Assembly (NCBI RefSeq): GCF_006716445.1
Contig: NZ_VFPA01000001.1
Coordinates: 2,852,001 to 2,916,000 of the forward strand
Length of the DNA: 64,000 nt
Origin: Pseudonocardia kunmingensis
GTDB taxonomy: Bacteria; Actinomycetota; Actinomycetes; Mycobacteriales; Pseudonocardiaceae
Reading direction: 5' to 3'
Shown here: positions 7,309-14,989 of the stretch, in pieces
Position numbering within the stretch: position 1 is the first letter of the stretch
Layout: the number at the start of each line of letters is the position of its first letter
Translations under genes and position numbers: made by a program
The notes under the pieces: generated by a model
What the model was told of the DNA's origin: nothing
Databases searched by the model: none
The model's input: only the letters and a program-made list of their open reading frames with translations

Positions 7309-8007
7309 ATGTCCACCCCCGAACGGGACGCGCTCGAGGCCCTGCACGCGGTCGTCGACCCGGAGCTGGACGAGCCCATCACCGATCTCGGCTTCGTCCG
7401 CTCGCTCGACGTCGACGGCGACGCCGTCACGGTGCACCTGCGCCTGCCCACCTCCTTCTGCTCACCGAACTTCGCCTACCTCATGGCCTCGGACGCCAAG
7501 GACGCCCTCGTCGCGCTGCCGTGGAGCCGCCGCGTGACGGTAGAGCTCGACGACCACCACGACTCCGACCTGATCAACCGCGGCCTGGCGGCCGACGCCG
7601 GCTACCGCGGCACGTTCGCCCACGAGGCCGAGGAGAGCCTCGACGAGCTGCGGGACACCTTCAGGCGCAAGGCGCACACCGCCGCGATGGAGCGGGTGCT
7701 GACGCGGCTGCTGCGGGCGGACCGCGACCGGACGGAGGACGACCTGCACGGCGTCACGCTCGGCGACCTCCCCGCCGACGACGCCACCGCGGCCCTGCTG
7801 CGCCGGCGCGCGGCCATCGGGCTCGGCGACGACCCCGGCCTGCCGGTACTGGTCGACCCCGACGGCACGCCCTACCCGGCCGACGAGGTGCCGCTGCGGC
7901 TGCGGATGGCCCGCTCCACCCGCATCTCGATCGAGGGCAACGCGCACTTCTGCCGCGGCCTGCTGCGCACCCGCTACCCCGACACCCCCCAGGAGAAGGC
8001 GTCATGA
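7309..8007 (+). CDS. DUF59 (MIP18-type) metal-sulfur assembly-like protein
   Basis: This 232-residue protein carries a DUF59 fold in its first ~100 residues ('AVVDPELDEPITDLGFV', then 'VHLRLPTSFCSPNFAYLM' with the typical cysteine). A ~130-residue extension rich in charged helices ends with 'GNAHFCRGLLRTRY'. DUF59 proteins help build iron-sulfur or iron centres. The extended form is typical of monooxygenase gene clusters, where it may help mature the di-iron enzyme; that is inference. It overlaps the dehydrogenase start by 4 nt (ATGA), so translation is coupled. Confidence 0.78.
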   Translation: MSTPERDALEALHAVVDPELDEPITDLGFVRSLDVDGDAVTVHLRLPTSFCSPNFAYLMASDAKDALVALPWSRRVTVELDDHHDSDLINRGLAADAGYRGTFAHEAEESLDELRDTFRRKAHTAAMERVLTRLLRADRDRTEDDLHGVTLGDLPADDATAALLRRRAAIGLGDDPGLPVLVDPDGTPYPADEVPLRLRMARSTRISIEGNAHFCRGLLRTRYPDTPQEKAS

Positions 8008-9029
8008 GAGCAGTCCAGGTCGTCGGGTACCACCGCGACCTCGAGATGACCGAGGTCCCGGCCCCGACCGTGGTGGATCCGCACGACGTGGTCGTGCGGG
8101 TCGGCGGCGCCGGGGTCTGCCGCACCGACGTCCACATCCTCGAGGGGCAGTGGGCCGAGAAGTCCGGCGTCACGCTGCCGTACACGATCGGCCACGAGAA
8201 CGCCGGCTGGGTGCACGCCGTCGGCAGCGCGGTCACGAACGTCGCCGAGGGCGACAAGGTGATCGTCCACCCGCTCATGACCTGCGGGTTGTGCCGCGCC
8301 TGTCGCTCCGGTGACGACGTGCACTGCGCCCGCAGCCGGTTCCCCGGCATCGACACCCACGGCGGCTACGCCGAGTACCTGCGGACGACGGCGCGCAGCG
8401 TGGTGAAGCTCGACGACTCGCTGGAGCCGGCCGGCGTCGCCGCGCTCGCCGACGCCGGTCTCACCGCGTACCACGCCGCGGCGAAGGCGGCCCGGCGGCT
8501 GCGCCCGGGGGACCGGTGCGTGGTGATCGGCGCCGGCGGTCTCGGGCACATCGGCATCCAGGTGCTCAGGGCGATCACCGCGGCCGAGCTCGTGGTGGTC
8601 GACCGCAATCCGGACGCCGTCGCGCTGGCGCGCTCGATCGGTGCCGACCACGGCGTCGTCGCCGACGGCACGCACGTCGCGCAGGTGGCGGAGCTGGCCG
8701 GCGGCGAGGGCGCCGAGGTGGTGGTCGACTTCGTCGGCGAGGGCGGCAGCACCCGCGAGGGCCTGGCCATGACGCGGCGGGCGGGCGACTACCACGTGGT
8801 GGGGTACGGCGAGAACGTCGACGTGCCGACGATCGACCTCGTCTCCGCCGAGATCAACATCATCGGCAACCTCGTGGGCAGCTACTCCGACCTGTGCGAG
8901 CTGATGGTGCTGGCCGCCCGCGGCCGGGTCGTGCTGCACACCACCACGTACCCGCTCGCCGACTTCCAGAAGGCGATCGACGACCTGGAGGCCGGAAGGG
9001 TCCGCGGAAGAGCGATCTTGATTCCCTGA
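8004..9029 (+). CDS. Zinc-dependent NAD(P) alcohol dehydrogenase
   Basis: This 341-residue medium-chain dehydrogenase has catalytic zinc ligands Cys39 and His64-Glu65 ('TIGHENAG'). The structural zinc is held by Cys94, Cys97, Cys100 and Cys108. The Rossmann motif 'IGAGGLGHIG' is near residue 175. In propane and dioxane oxidisers the enzyme in this position oxidises the alcohol made by the monooxygenase (e.g. 2-propanol), which is the likely role here. It is the last gene of the operon and is followed at once by a 22-bp perfect hairpin. Confidence 0.88.
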   Translation: MRAVQVVGYHRDLEMTEVPAPTVVDPHDVVVRVGGAGVCRTDVHILEGQWAEKSGVTLPYTIGHENAGWVHAVGSAVTNVAEGDKVIVHPLMTCGLCRACRSGDDVHCARSRFPGIDTHGGYAEYLRTTARSVVKLDDSLEPAGVAALADAGLTAYHAAAKAARRLRPGDRCVVIGAGGLGHIGIQVLRAITAAELVVVDRNPDAVALARSIGADHGVVADGTHVAQVAELAGGEGAEVVVDFVGEGGSTREGLAMTRRAGDYHVVGYGENVDVPTIDLVSAEINIIGNLVGSYSDLCELMVLAARGRVVLHTTTYPLADFQKAIDDLEAGRVRGRAILIP

Positions 9030-9037
9030 TCCATTCC

Positions 9038-9096
9038 CACCTTGGAGCCGTACTGCTGTTTTCCGGGCCTCCGGACAGCAGTACGGCTCCAAGGTG
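9038..9096 (+). terminator. 22-bp perfect-stem hairpin after the dehydrogenase
   Basis: The arm 9038-9059 (CACCTTGGAGCCGTACTGCTGT begins it) pairs with 9075-9096, with a 15-nt loop 9060-9074. It starts 8 bp after the dehydrogenase stop and fits a terminator for the operon. Confidence 0.75.
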
Positions 9097-9386
9097 CGTT
9101 CAGGAACTGTGCAGCTCGACCGGTCGGCGGCCCGTTCGGCGTCTTCCTGCTCCCGGTCGTCCGGCGTGACGTCCATCTGCGGTCCCGCGGGGGCGGCGAG
9201 CGGCGCGGCGGGCCGTCAGGAAGGCGCGGAACCGTGACTCTCTGAAGACGCTGTGTCGCAATCGGTCCAACGGATGCGACGTCCGGCGCAATTCGCCGCC
9301 ACTCGTCGCGCCTGCTGATACTCCCGGCCCACTGCCCTCTCAGTTTCGCAACCCGGGCCCACAGCCACCTCTTACCGTCCCCGGCC
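9097..9386. other. Gene-free spacer
   Basis: I see no credible gene here; the open frames are short and lack ribosome sites. It must carry the promoter of the ferric-reductase-like gene, but I cannot point to clear -35/-10 boxes. Confidence 0.5.
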
Positions 9387-10709
9387 ATGGAACAGCGGCT
9401 GTTGCGCGTGGGGTGGCTGAGCGTCCTCGGCGCGATCGTCGTCGGGCCGGCGCTCACCCACCTCGTGATGCCGGCGCCCGGCGGGCTCTGGGACCGGCTG
9501 TCGGTCCTGACCGGCCTGCTCGCCCTCTCGGCGCTCGTGTGCGCGGCCCTGCTCCCGTCGCGGCTGCGGTCGCTGAACCGCGCCTTCGGCATCGAGTCCG
9601 TGATCGACCTGCACCGCTTCCTCGGCCTGGTCACCGCGGCGCTGGTGTTCGCCCACCTCGCGTGCGTCGTCGCCGCCGACCCGGCCAACGTCGCCCTGCT
9701 GGACCTCCTCGCCGCCCCCGCCCGGGCCCAGGCCGCCACGCTGGCCACGATGGCGCTCGTCGCGCTGGCCGTGCTCGCGGTGCTGCGCAGCCGCGCCCAG
9801 CTGTCCTACGAGCTGTGGAAGTGGTCGCACGTCGCGCTCGCCGCGGTGGTGCTCGGGTTCTCCGCGCTGCACGTCTGGTGGCTCGACCAGCTCGTGCGGG
9901 AGGCCACGTTCGCCACGATGCTCGGGCTGCTCGCCGCGCTGCTGGTGCTGGTGTTCGGCTACCGCTGGCTCTGGCGCCCGCTGTTCGACCCGTCGACGGA
10001 GTTCGTGGTCCGCGACATCCGGCGGGAGAGCCCCACGGTGAGCACGCTGGTGCTCGAGCCCCGCCGCGACGACCGGGACGCCGACGCCTGGGCGTTCGCA
10101 CCGGGCCAGTTCGCCTGGCTGCGCCTGGAGCGTTCCCCGGCCGCCGAGGAGCACCCGTTCACGATCGCGTCGAGCGCGCACTGCGACACCACCGAGTTCA
10201 CGATCCGCCACACGGGCGACTTCACCCGCGCCCTGCGCAGGCTCCCGCCCGGCGCCACGGTCTGGGTCGACGGGCCGCACGGCGCGTTCACCAACGACGT
10301 CGGCGGTGCCGCGGGCTTCGTCATGATCGCCGGCGGGGTCGGCGTGACTCCGATGATGAGCATGCTGCGCACCGCGGCGCACCGGCGCGACCACCGCCCG
10401 TACCGCCTCGTCGTGGTGGCGGGCGCACCCGGTGACCTGCTGTTCCGGGCCGAGCTCGCCGAGCTGCGCCGCCACCTCGACCTCGAGGTCACCGAGGTGT
10501 TGCGACGCCCCGTGCCGGGCTGGTCCGGGCACACCGGCGAGATCGGCGTCGAGCTGCTCTCCGTCGTCGCGCTCGACGGCGCCCACCCCGCCGACGTCGA
10601 CTACTTCGTCTGCGGCCCCCCGTCCCTCGTCACCGACGCCATGAGCGCCCTCGACGTCCTCGGCGTCGCGCCCGGCCGCGTGCACACCGAGCAGTTCGAC
10701 TTCGCATAA
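9387..10709 (+). CDS. Ferric-reductase-like transmembrane flavoprotein
   Basis: This 440-residue membrane oxidoreductase has about six N-terminal membrane segments (residues 10-205) with the haem-type histidines of a ferric-reductase domain ('DLHRFLG', 'FAHLAC', 'KWSHVAL', 'ALHVWW'). An FAD/NAD(P) module follows: 'HPFTIASS' (flavin), 'GGVGVTPMMSML' (nucleotide) and 'FVCGPPSLV'. It would pass electrons from NAD(P)H across the membrane. It is followed by a DUF4142 protein with a 13-bp gap and a secreted acidic protein, probably one unit. The acceptor is unknown. Confidence 0.85.
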   Translation: MEQRLLRVGWLSVLGAIVVGPALTHLVMPAPGGLWDRLSVLTGLLALSALVCAALLPSRLRSLNRAFGIESVIDLHRFLGLVTAALVFAHLACVVAADPANVALLDLLAAPARAQAATLATMALVALAVLAVLRSRAQLSYELWKWSHVALAAVVLGFSALHVWWLDQLVREATFATMLGLLAALLVLVFGYRWLWRPLFDPSTEFVVRDIRRESPTVSTLVLEPRRDDRDADAWAFAPGQFAWLRLERSPAAEEHPFTIASSAHCDTTEFTIRHTGDFTRALRRLPPGATVWVDGPHGAFTNDVGGAAGFVMIAGGVGVTPMMSMLRTAAHRRDHRPYRLVVVAGAPGDLLFRAELAELRRHLDLEVTEVLRRPVPGWSGHTGEIGVELLSVVALDGAHPADVDYFVCGPPSLVTDAMSALDVLGVAPGRVHTEQFDFA

Positions 10710-10722
10710 GAGGAAGGCCCCC

Positions 10723-11808
10723 ATGCTCCGCCGTATCCCCCGCATGCTCCGTCGCGCCGTGGTCGTCGCGGTGCTCCTGGCCGTGTCCGCGTCGGTGTAC
10801 CAGTCCTGGGCGGCCGGCTCGCCGGGCGCGAACGGCTGGGTGCAGACCGAGTTCGGGCCGCTGGGCCCCGCCGACCGGGACCTGCTCGTGAAGGTCCGGC
10901 TGGCCGGGCTGTGGGAGGGCCCCACCTCCGAGCAGGCCGAGCAGCAGGCGAGCAGCGCCGAGGTGAAGGAGGTCGGGCGCAAGCTCGCCCTCGAGCACGC
11001 CCAGCTCGACGAGGAGGTGCGCAGCGTCGCGAACCAGCTCGGCGTCCTGCTGCCCAGCGCCCCGAGCGCCCAGCAGAACGCGTGGATGGACGAGATCTCC
11101 TCGCAGACCGGATCCGACTACGACCGGGTGTTCGTCCAGCGGGTGCGTGAGGCCCACGGACAGGTGCTGCCGGTGATCTCCGAGGTCCGCAGCAGCACCC
11201 GCAACGACCTGGTCCGCGACTTCGCCGTGACCTCCGCCGAGTTCGTCAACCGGCACCACGAGTACCTGGAGAGCACCGGACTCGTGGACTACTCGGCCCT
11301 GCCGCACCACGGCCCCGGGCTGTTCGGGGGCGGTACCGAGCTGACCGACCTCATCGTGCCGATCCTCGTGTTCGTCGCCGCCCTGCTGGCCGCGGCCGCG
11401 TTGTTCTGGGGCCTGCGCAACCGCACCCCCGCGCGTCGCGAGCGGATCACGGTGCCGCCCACGCGCACGCGGTTGCCGGAGCTCGCCGCAGTGACGGCGA
11501 TCCCCGCCCCGCGCACCGCCGCGCTCGACGACACCGGCCCCATCCCCGTGGTGGCCTCCGGGAGTTCGGGCGTCACCGACTCGGGACCGCACCGCGCGGT
11601 GGACGACACGGGCTCGGCACGCTCGACGACCGGTACCGGACGCCACGGTTCGGTCACCCGTCGCTCCGCGACCGGCACGGGGTCGCACCGCCCCGTGACC
11701 GACGAGTCCCCGCACGACGTCACCGACTCCGGCGCGCAGCGCAGCGTGTCCGCGTCCGGCTCGCACCGGCTGCCGCGCTCCCGCGCCCGGCACTCGATGC
11801 GCCGCTGA
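10723..11808 (+). CDS. DUF4142 membrane-anchored protein
   Basis: This 361-residue protein starts with a signal/anchor helix ('VVVAVLLAVSASVY'). A four-helix-bundle DUF4142 region follows at about 50-200. A second membrane helix lies at ~212-232 ('LIVPILVFVAALLAAAALFW'). The C-terminal ~125-residue tail is rich in Ser, Thr, Gly, His and Asp with repeated 'TDSG', 'TGTG.H' units. With two helices the DUF4142 domain should face outside and the tail the cytoplasm. DUF4142 proteins are of unknown function. The start has AGAGGAAG 10 bp upstream. Confidence 0.77.
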   Translation: MLRRIPRMLRRAVVVAVLLAVSASVYQSWAAGSPGANGWVQTEFGPLGPADRDLLVKVRLAGLWEGPTSEQAEQQASSAEVKEVGRKLALEHAQLDEEVRSVANQLGVLLPSAPSAQQNAWMDEISSQTGSDYDRVFVQRVREAHGQVLPVISEVRSSTRNDLVRDFAVTSAEFVNRHHEYLESTGLVDYSALPHHGPGLFGGGTELTDLIVPILVFVAALLAAAALFWGLRNRTPARRERITVPPTRTRLPELAAVTAIPAPRTAALDDTGPIPVVASGSSGVTDSGPHRAVDDTGSARSTTGTGRHGSVTRRSATGTGSHRPVTDESPHDVTDSGAQRSVSASGSHRLPRSRARHSMRR

Positions 11809-11903
11809 TCCCTCCTCTCCGGCGCAGCTCCCCGCTCCCCGCGCCGGCCCGCCGGTCGGCTCCCGCCTGCCGGTACCCCTCCCCGACCCCGAACGGAGGA
11901 CCC

Positions 11904-12878
11904 GTGTCCCCGAACAGCACCGCACGACACTGGACCACCGCCCGCAGGATCGCGCTCTGCGCGGCGGCCCTCATCGTGACCGTCCTGCCCACGGCCTGCG
12001 GCGCCGCCTACGCCGACTCGGAGACCGGCCACGCCGGGCACCACAGCACGGGCCCCGACGGCTCCGACGTCGTCGAGGTCGGAGGCGTGGACGCCGCCGA
12101 CCCGCGGCCCGACGACGAAGCCGACGCCGAAGCCGACGCCGAGGGCGGGGCCGACGACGCCGAGCAGGGCGGCGAGCAGACCGGCGAACGGCGCGGCGAC
12201 CAGCAGCGAGACGAGCAGGGGGACCAGCAGGGGGACCAGGAGGAGCCCGCCGCCGACGAGGGCGGCGAGGCGGCCGCGCAGGGCCGGCAGGAAGAACCCG
12301 CCGCCGAGGAGAACGGCGACGCCGCGGGCGAGGGGCTCGACGTGCTCGGCACCGACTGCACGAACAGCGAGCTGGAACCCCACGACGGGTTCCAGGAGGC
12401 GCCGCGCTGCGTCTCCACGTCGTTCGGCGAGGTCGCCGCGGAGGAGAAGAGCCCGTCGCTGCTCATCACCGAGGCACCGCGGTCGGTGAAGGCGCAGGAG
12501 GAGTTCACCCTCTCGGTGAGCACCCGCAACCTCGTCCGGGACCGCTTCCTCGGCGCCGCGGCGGGCGGCTACTACAAGGAGAGCTCGTTCCTCGACGGCA
12601 GCGGCATCCAGCGCGGGCACTTCCACACGGCCTGCCGGATGCTCGACCGCGTCGACGTCGCCCCGGACGCGGCGCCCGAGCCGGAGTTCTTCCTCGCCAC
12701 CCAGGACAACGGCGGTGGGGCCGGCGCGGACACCGTGAAGATCACGGTCGACGGCATGCCGGGCCCGGGCACGGCTCAGTGCGCGGTCTGGGCGGGCGAC
12801 GGCTCGCACCGCGTGCCGATGATGCAGCGCGCCGACCAGACGCCGGCGTTCGACGTGGTCCGGATCCCGGTGGAGTAG
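11904..12878 (+). CDS. Secreted protein with acidic low-complexity spacer, possible lipoprotein
   Basis: This 324-residue protein has a signal peptide ending in 'VTVLPTACGAAYA'; Cys32 could be a lipobox cysteine, though 'PTAC' is not a strong one. Residues ~45-145 are almost only D, E, A, G and Q. A folded C-terminal domain (about 148-324) has three cysteines (in 'GTDCTNS', 'PRCVST' and 'TACRML') and another in 'AQCAVW', enough for two disulfides. I do not recognise the domain. The GTG start follows CGGAGGA. It comes 95 bp after the DUF4142 gene on the same strand. Confidence 0.68.
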   Translation: MSPNSTARHWTTARRIALCAAALIVTVLPTACGAAYADSETGHAGHHSTGPDGSDVVEVGGVDAADPRPDDEADAEADAEGGADDAEQGGEQTGERRGDQQRDEQGDQQGDQEEPAADEGGEAAAQGRQEEPAAEENGDAAGEGLDVLGTDCTNSELEPHDGFQEAPRCVSTSFGEVAAEEKSPSLLITEAPRSVKAQEEFTLSVSTRNLVRDRFLGAAAGGYYKESSFLDGSGIQRGHFHTACRMLDRVDVAPDAAPEPEFFLATQDNGGGAGADTVKITVDGMPGPGTAQCAVWAGDGSHRVPMMQRADQTPAFDVVRIPVE

Positions 12879-12885
12879 ACGGGCC

Positions 12886-13455
12886 TCAGCCGAGGCCGAG
12901 GTCGGCCAGCCCGAGCAGCGCCCGGTAGGGCACGCCCTCGGCCTCGATGTTCTCGCGGGCGCCGGTGTCGCGGTCGACGACGGTGGCGACACCGACGACG
13001 TCGGCACCGGCGTCCCGCACCGCCCGGACGGCCGTGAGCACCGACGACCCGGTCGTCGAGGTGTCCTCGACCACGAGCACCCGGCGGCCGGCGACGTCGG
13101 GGCCTTCGATGAGGCGCTGCATCCCGTGCTCCTTGGTGGCCTTGCGGACGACGAACGCGTCCACCGGCGGCAGGTCCGGGGTCGCGGCGCGCTCGGCGGC
13201 CGCGGCGTGCAGCACCGCGTCGGCCACCGGGTCGGCGCCGAGGGTGAGCCCGCCGACGGCGGCGTAGTCCCAGTCGGCGGTGAGCACCCGCAGCAGCCGC
13301 CCGACGAGCGGCGCGGCACGGTGGTCGAGCGTGACGCGGCGCAGGTCGACGTAGTAGTCGGCCTCGGCTCCCGAGGAGAGGGTGACCCGCTCGTGCACGA
13401 CGCCGAGCTCGCGGACCAGGGCGGCCAGCTCGTCGCGCTCCACGTCCGGGTTCAC
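12886..13455 (-). CDS. pyrE: Orotate phosphoribosyltransferase
   Basis: This 189-residue protein has the PRPP-binding motif '[13 protein letters not shown]' (about 126-138), catalytic-loop residues Lys105, Lys108 and His110 ('RKATKEHG'), and 'DLRRVTL' for orotate. It makes OMP from orotate and PRPP in pyrimidine synthesis. I use GTG 13455, which overlaps the SDR stop by 4 nt (GTGA), so translation is coupled. The longer frame to 13761 runs inside the SDR gene and is rejected. Confidence 0.92.
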   Translation of the reverse strand: MNPDVERDELAALVRELGVVHERVTLSSGAEADYYVDLRRVTLDHRAAPLVGRLLRVLTADWDYAAVGGLTLGADPVADAVLHAAAAERAATPDLPPVDAFVVRKATKEHGMQRLIEGPDVAGRRVLVVEDTSTTGSSVLTAVRAVRDAGADVVGVATVVDRDTGARENIEAEGVPYRALLGLADLGLG

Positions 13456-14225
13456 GCCGCGCCCCGATCGCGGAGCGCCAACAGACGGCGCACCACCGGC
13501 CGGGGCAACACGCCGGTGAGCGCGATGAGCGCCTTGTACTGCGGACTGGGCACCGAGAGCACCTTCCCCCTCGCCAGATCGGCGAGGCATTCCTGCACGA
13601 CACGGTCCGGCTCGAGCCAGGGCGGACCCTTGCGCGCACCGGCGTCGATCCCGGCGCGCTCGTGGAACTCGGTACGGACGAAGCCGGGGCACAGCGCGAG
13701 CGCGCGGACCCCGGTGCCTGCGAGCTGGCCGGCGACGGCCTCGGTGAACGACACCACCCACGCCTTGTCGGCGCTGTAGGTCGACCCGGTGCCGGCCAGG
13801 AGCCCGAGGACGCTCGCCACGTTGACCACACCACCGCGCCCGCGTTCGATCATCCCGGGCAGCGCGGCGCGCGTCAGGCGCAGCACCGCCGTCACGTTCA
13901 CGTCGAGCTGGCTCTGCAGCACCGGGACCTCGGCGCCGAGGAACGAGCCGCGGTGGCTGAACCCGGCGTTGTTGACGAGCAGGTCGACCGGTGCCGCGTC
14001 CGGGTCGGAGAGCCTGCGGGCCACCCGCTCGCGGCCGTCACCGTCGGCGAGGTCGGCCGGCAGCACCTCGACGGTCACCCCGGCCGCGCGGTACCGCTCG
14101 GCGGCGGCCTCGAGCCGCTCGCGGTCGCGGGCGACGAGGACGAGATCGCGACGGTCGCGCGCGAGCCGATCGGCGAAGGCCGCGCCGAGGCCGGCGCTCG
14201 CTCCGGTGATCAGGGCGGTGGGCAC
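13452..14225 (-). CDS. Short-chain dehydrogenase/reductase
   Basis: This 257-residue classical SDR has the cofactor motif TGASAGLG at 7-14, NNAG at 85-88 and catalytic Ser138, Tyr150 and Lys154 (YSADK). The substrate is unknown. '[17 protein letters not shown]' near the C-terminus is typical of actinobacterial SDRs of this type. It lies between a membrane protein and pyrE on the minus strand and overlaps pyrE by 4 nt, so it probably drives pyrE expression. Confidence 0.9.
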   Translation of the reverse strand: MPTALITGASAGLGAAFADRLARDRRDLVLVARDRERLEAAAERYRAAGVTVEVLPADLADGDGRERVARRLSDPDAAPVDLLVNNAGFSHRGSFLGAEVPVLQSQLDVNVTAVLRLTRAALPGMIERGRGGVVNVASVLGLLAGTGSTYSADKAWVVSFTEAVAGQLAGTGVRALALCPGFVRTEFHERAGIDAGARKGPPWLEPDRVVQECLADLARGKVLSVPSPQYKALIALTGVLPRPVVRRLLALRDRGAA

Positions 14226-14251
14226 GGCGCCGACCCTACTGTGAGCGACCG

Positions 14252-14908
14252 TCAGCCCTCCTTGCGCAGGCGGACCCCCAGCCCCTGCTCGAGCGCCGTG
14301 GCGAACTCGGCCAGGTCGGCGAGGAGGTCCTGCACGCGCTCGGCGCTGGAACCCAGCGGCGCCGTGGCCAGCACCCAGGACTCCTCGCCCCAGAGCAGCT
14401 CGACGTCGTCGCCGAGGGCATCGGCCGCACCGGCGAGGCGGGGCGTGAGCAGCGGGCGCACGGACGCGGCGTCGGAGACGAACGCGTAGCGCTCACCCAC
14501 CGGCTGCAGCAGGTCGAGCCCGGCGTCGTCGGGCAGCGGCGCCGACGGGAGCCGCAGCTCCACGGCCGCCGGGAGCTGGTCCTGCAGCTGGACCGCCACC
14601 AGGATCGACGTCAGCCGCCCCGCCTGCTCGTGGTCGAACACGTACGCCATCCGCGGCCCGTCCGGGGTGGGCACGTCACCGCTGATCAGGTTGCGGGCCA
14701 CCCCGGGCCCGCCCTGGTGGATGGTGCCGTAGCGCCAGCGGCTGGGGAGCACCGGATCGGTGTCCAGGAACTCCCATTCGCGCATCGCGGCCCACCGCTT
14801 GCGGTCCTTCGCACCGCCTCCGCGCCGGCCGTCGGCCAGCAGCAGCACGGCGCCGACGAGCAGCGCGATCACGGCGATGACGAACCACACCGTCGACGAA
14901 AGTCCCAC
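14252..14908 (-). CDS. Conserved membrane-anchored protein, function unknown
   Basis: This 218-residue protein has one N-terminal membrane helix (residues 6-26, '[19 protein letters not shown]'). A basic stretch and a soluble domain of about 180 residues follow, which would be cytoplasmic. I do not recognise the domain; it resembles anchored proteins next to pyrE/clpB in other actinobacteria. It is 26 bp upstream of the SDR gene on the same strand, so it is probably the first gene of the SDR-pyrE unit. Confidence 0.7.
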   Translation of the reverse strand: MGLSSTVWFVIAVIALLVGAVLLLADGRRGGGAKDRKRWAAMREWEFLDTDPVLPSRWRYGTIHQGGPGVARNLISGDVPTPDGPRMAYVFDHEQAGRLTSILVAVQLQDQLPAAVELRLPSAPLPDDAGLDLLQPVGERYAFVSDAASVRPLLTPRLAGAADALGDDVELLWGEESWVLATAPLGSSAERVQDLLADLAEFATALEQGLGVRLRKEG

Positions 14909-14989
14909 GGTGCGCCAGCGTAGCGCCGGACGCCCCCACTGCCCCGCAACACCACGATCACCGGGAGTGGCGAGCCCGCCAGGCCGGCG

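Noticed and set aside
12886..13761. Long form of PyrE starting inside the SDR gene
   Set aside because: The SDR frame is complete and overlaps PyrE only by 4 nt at GTG 13455, which is the normal length start.
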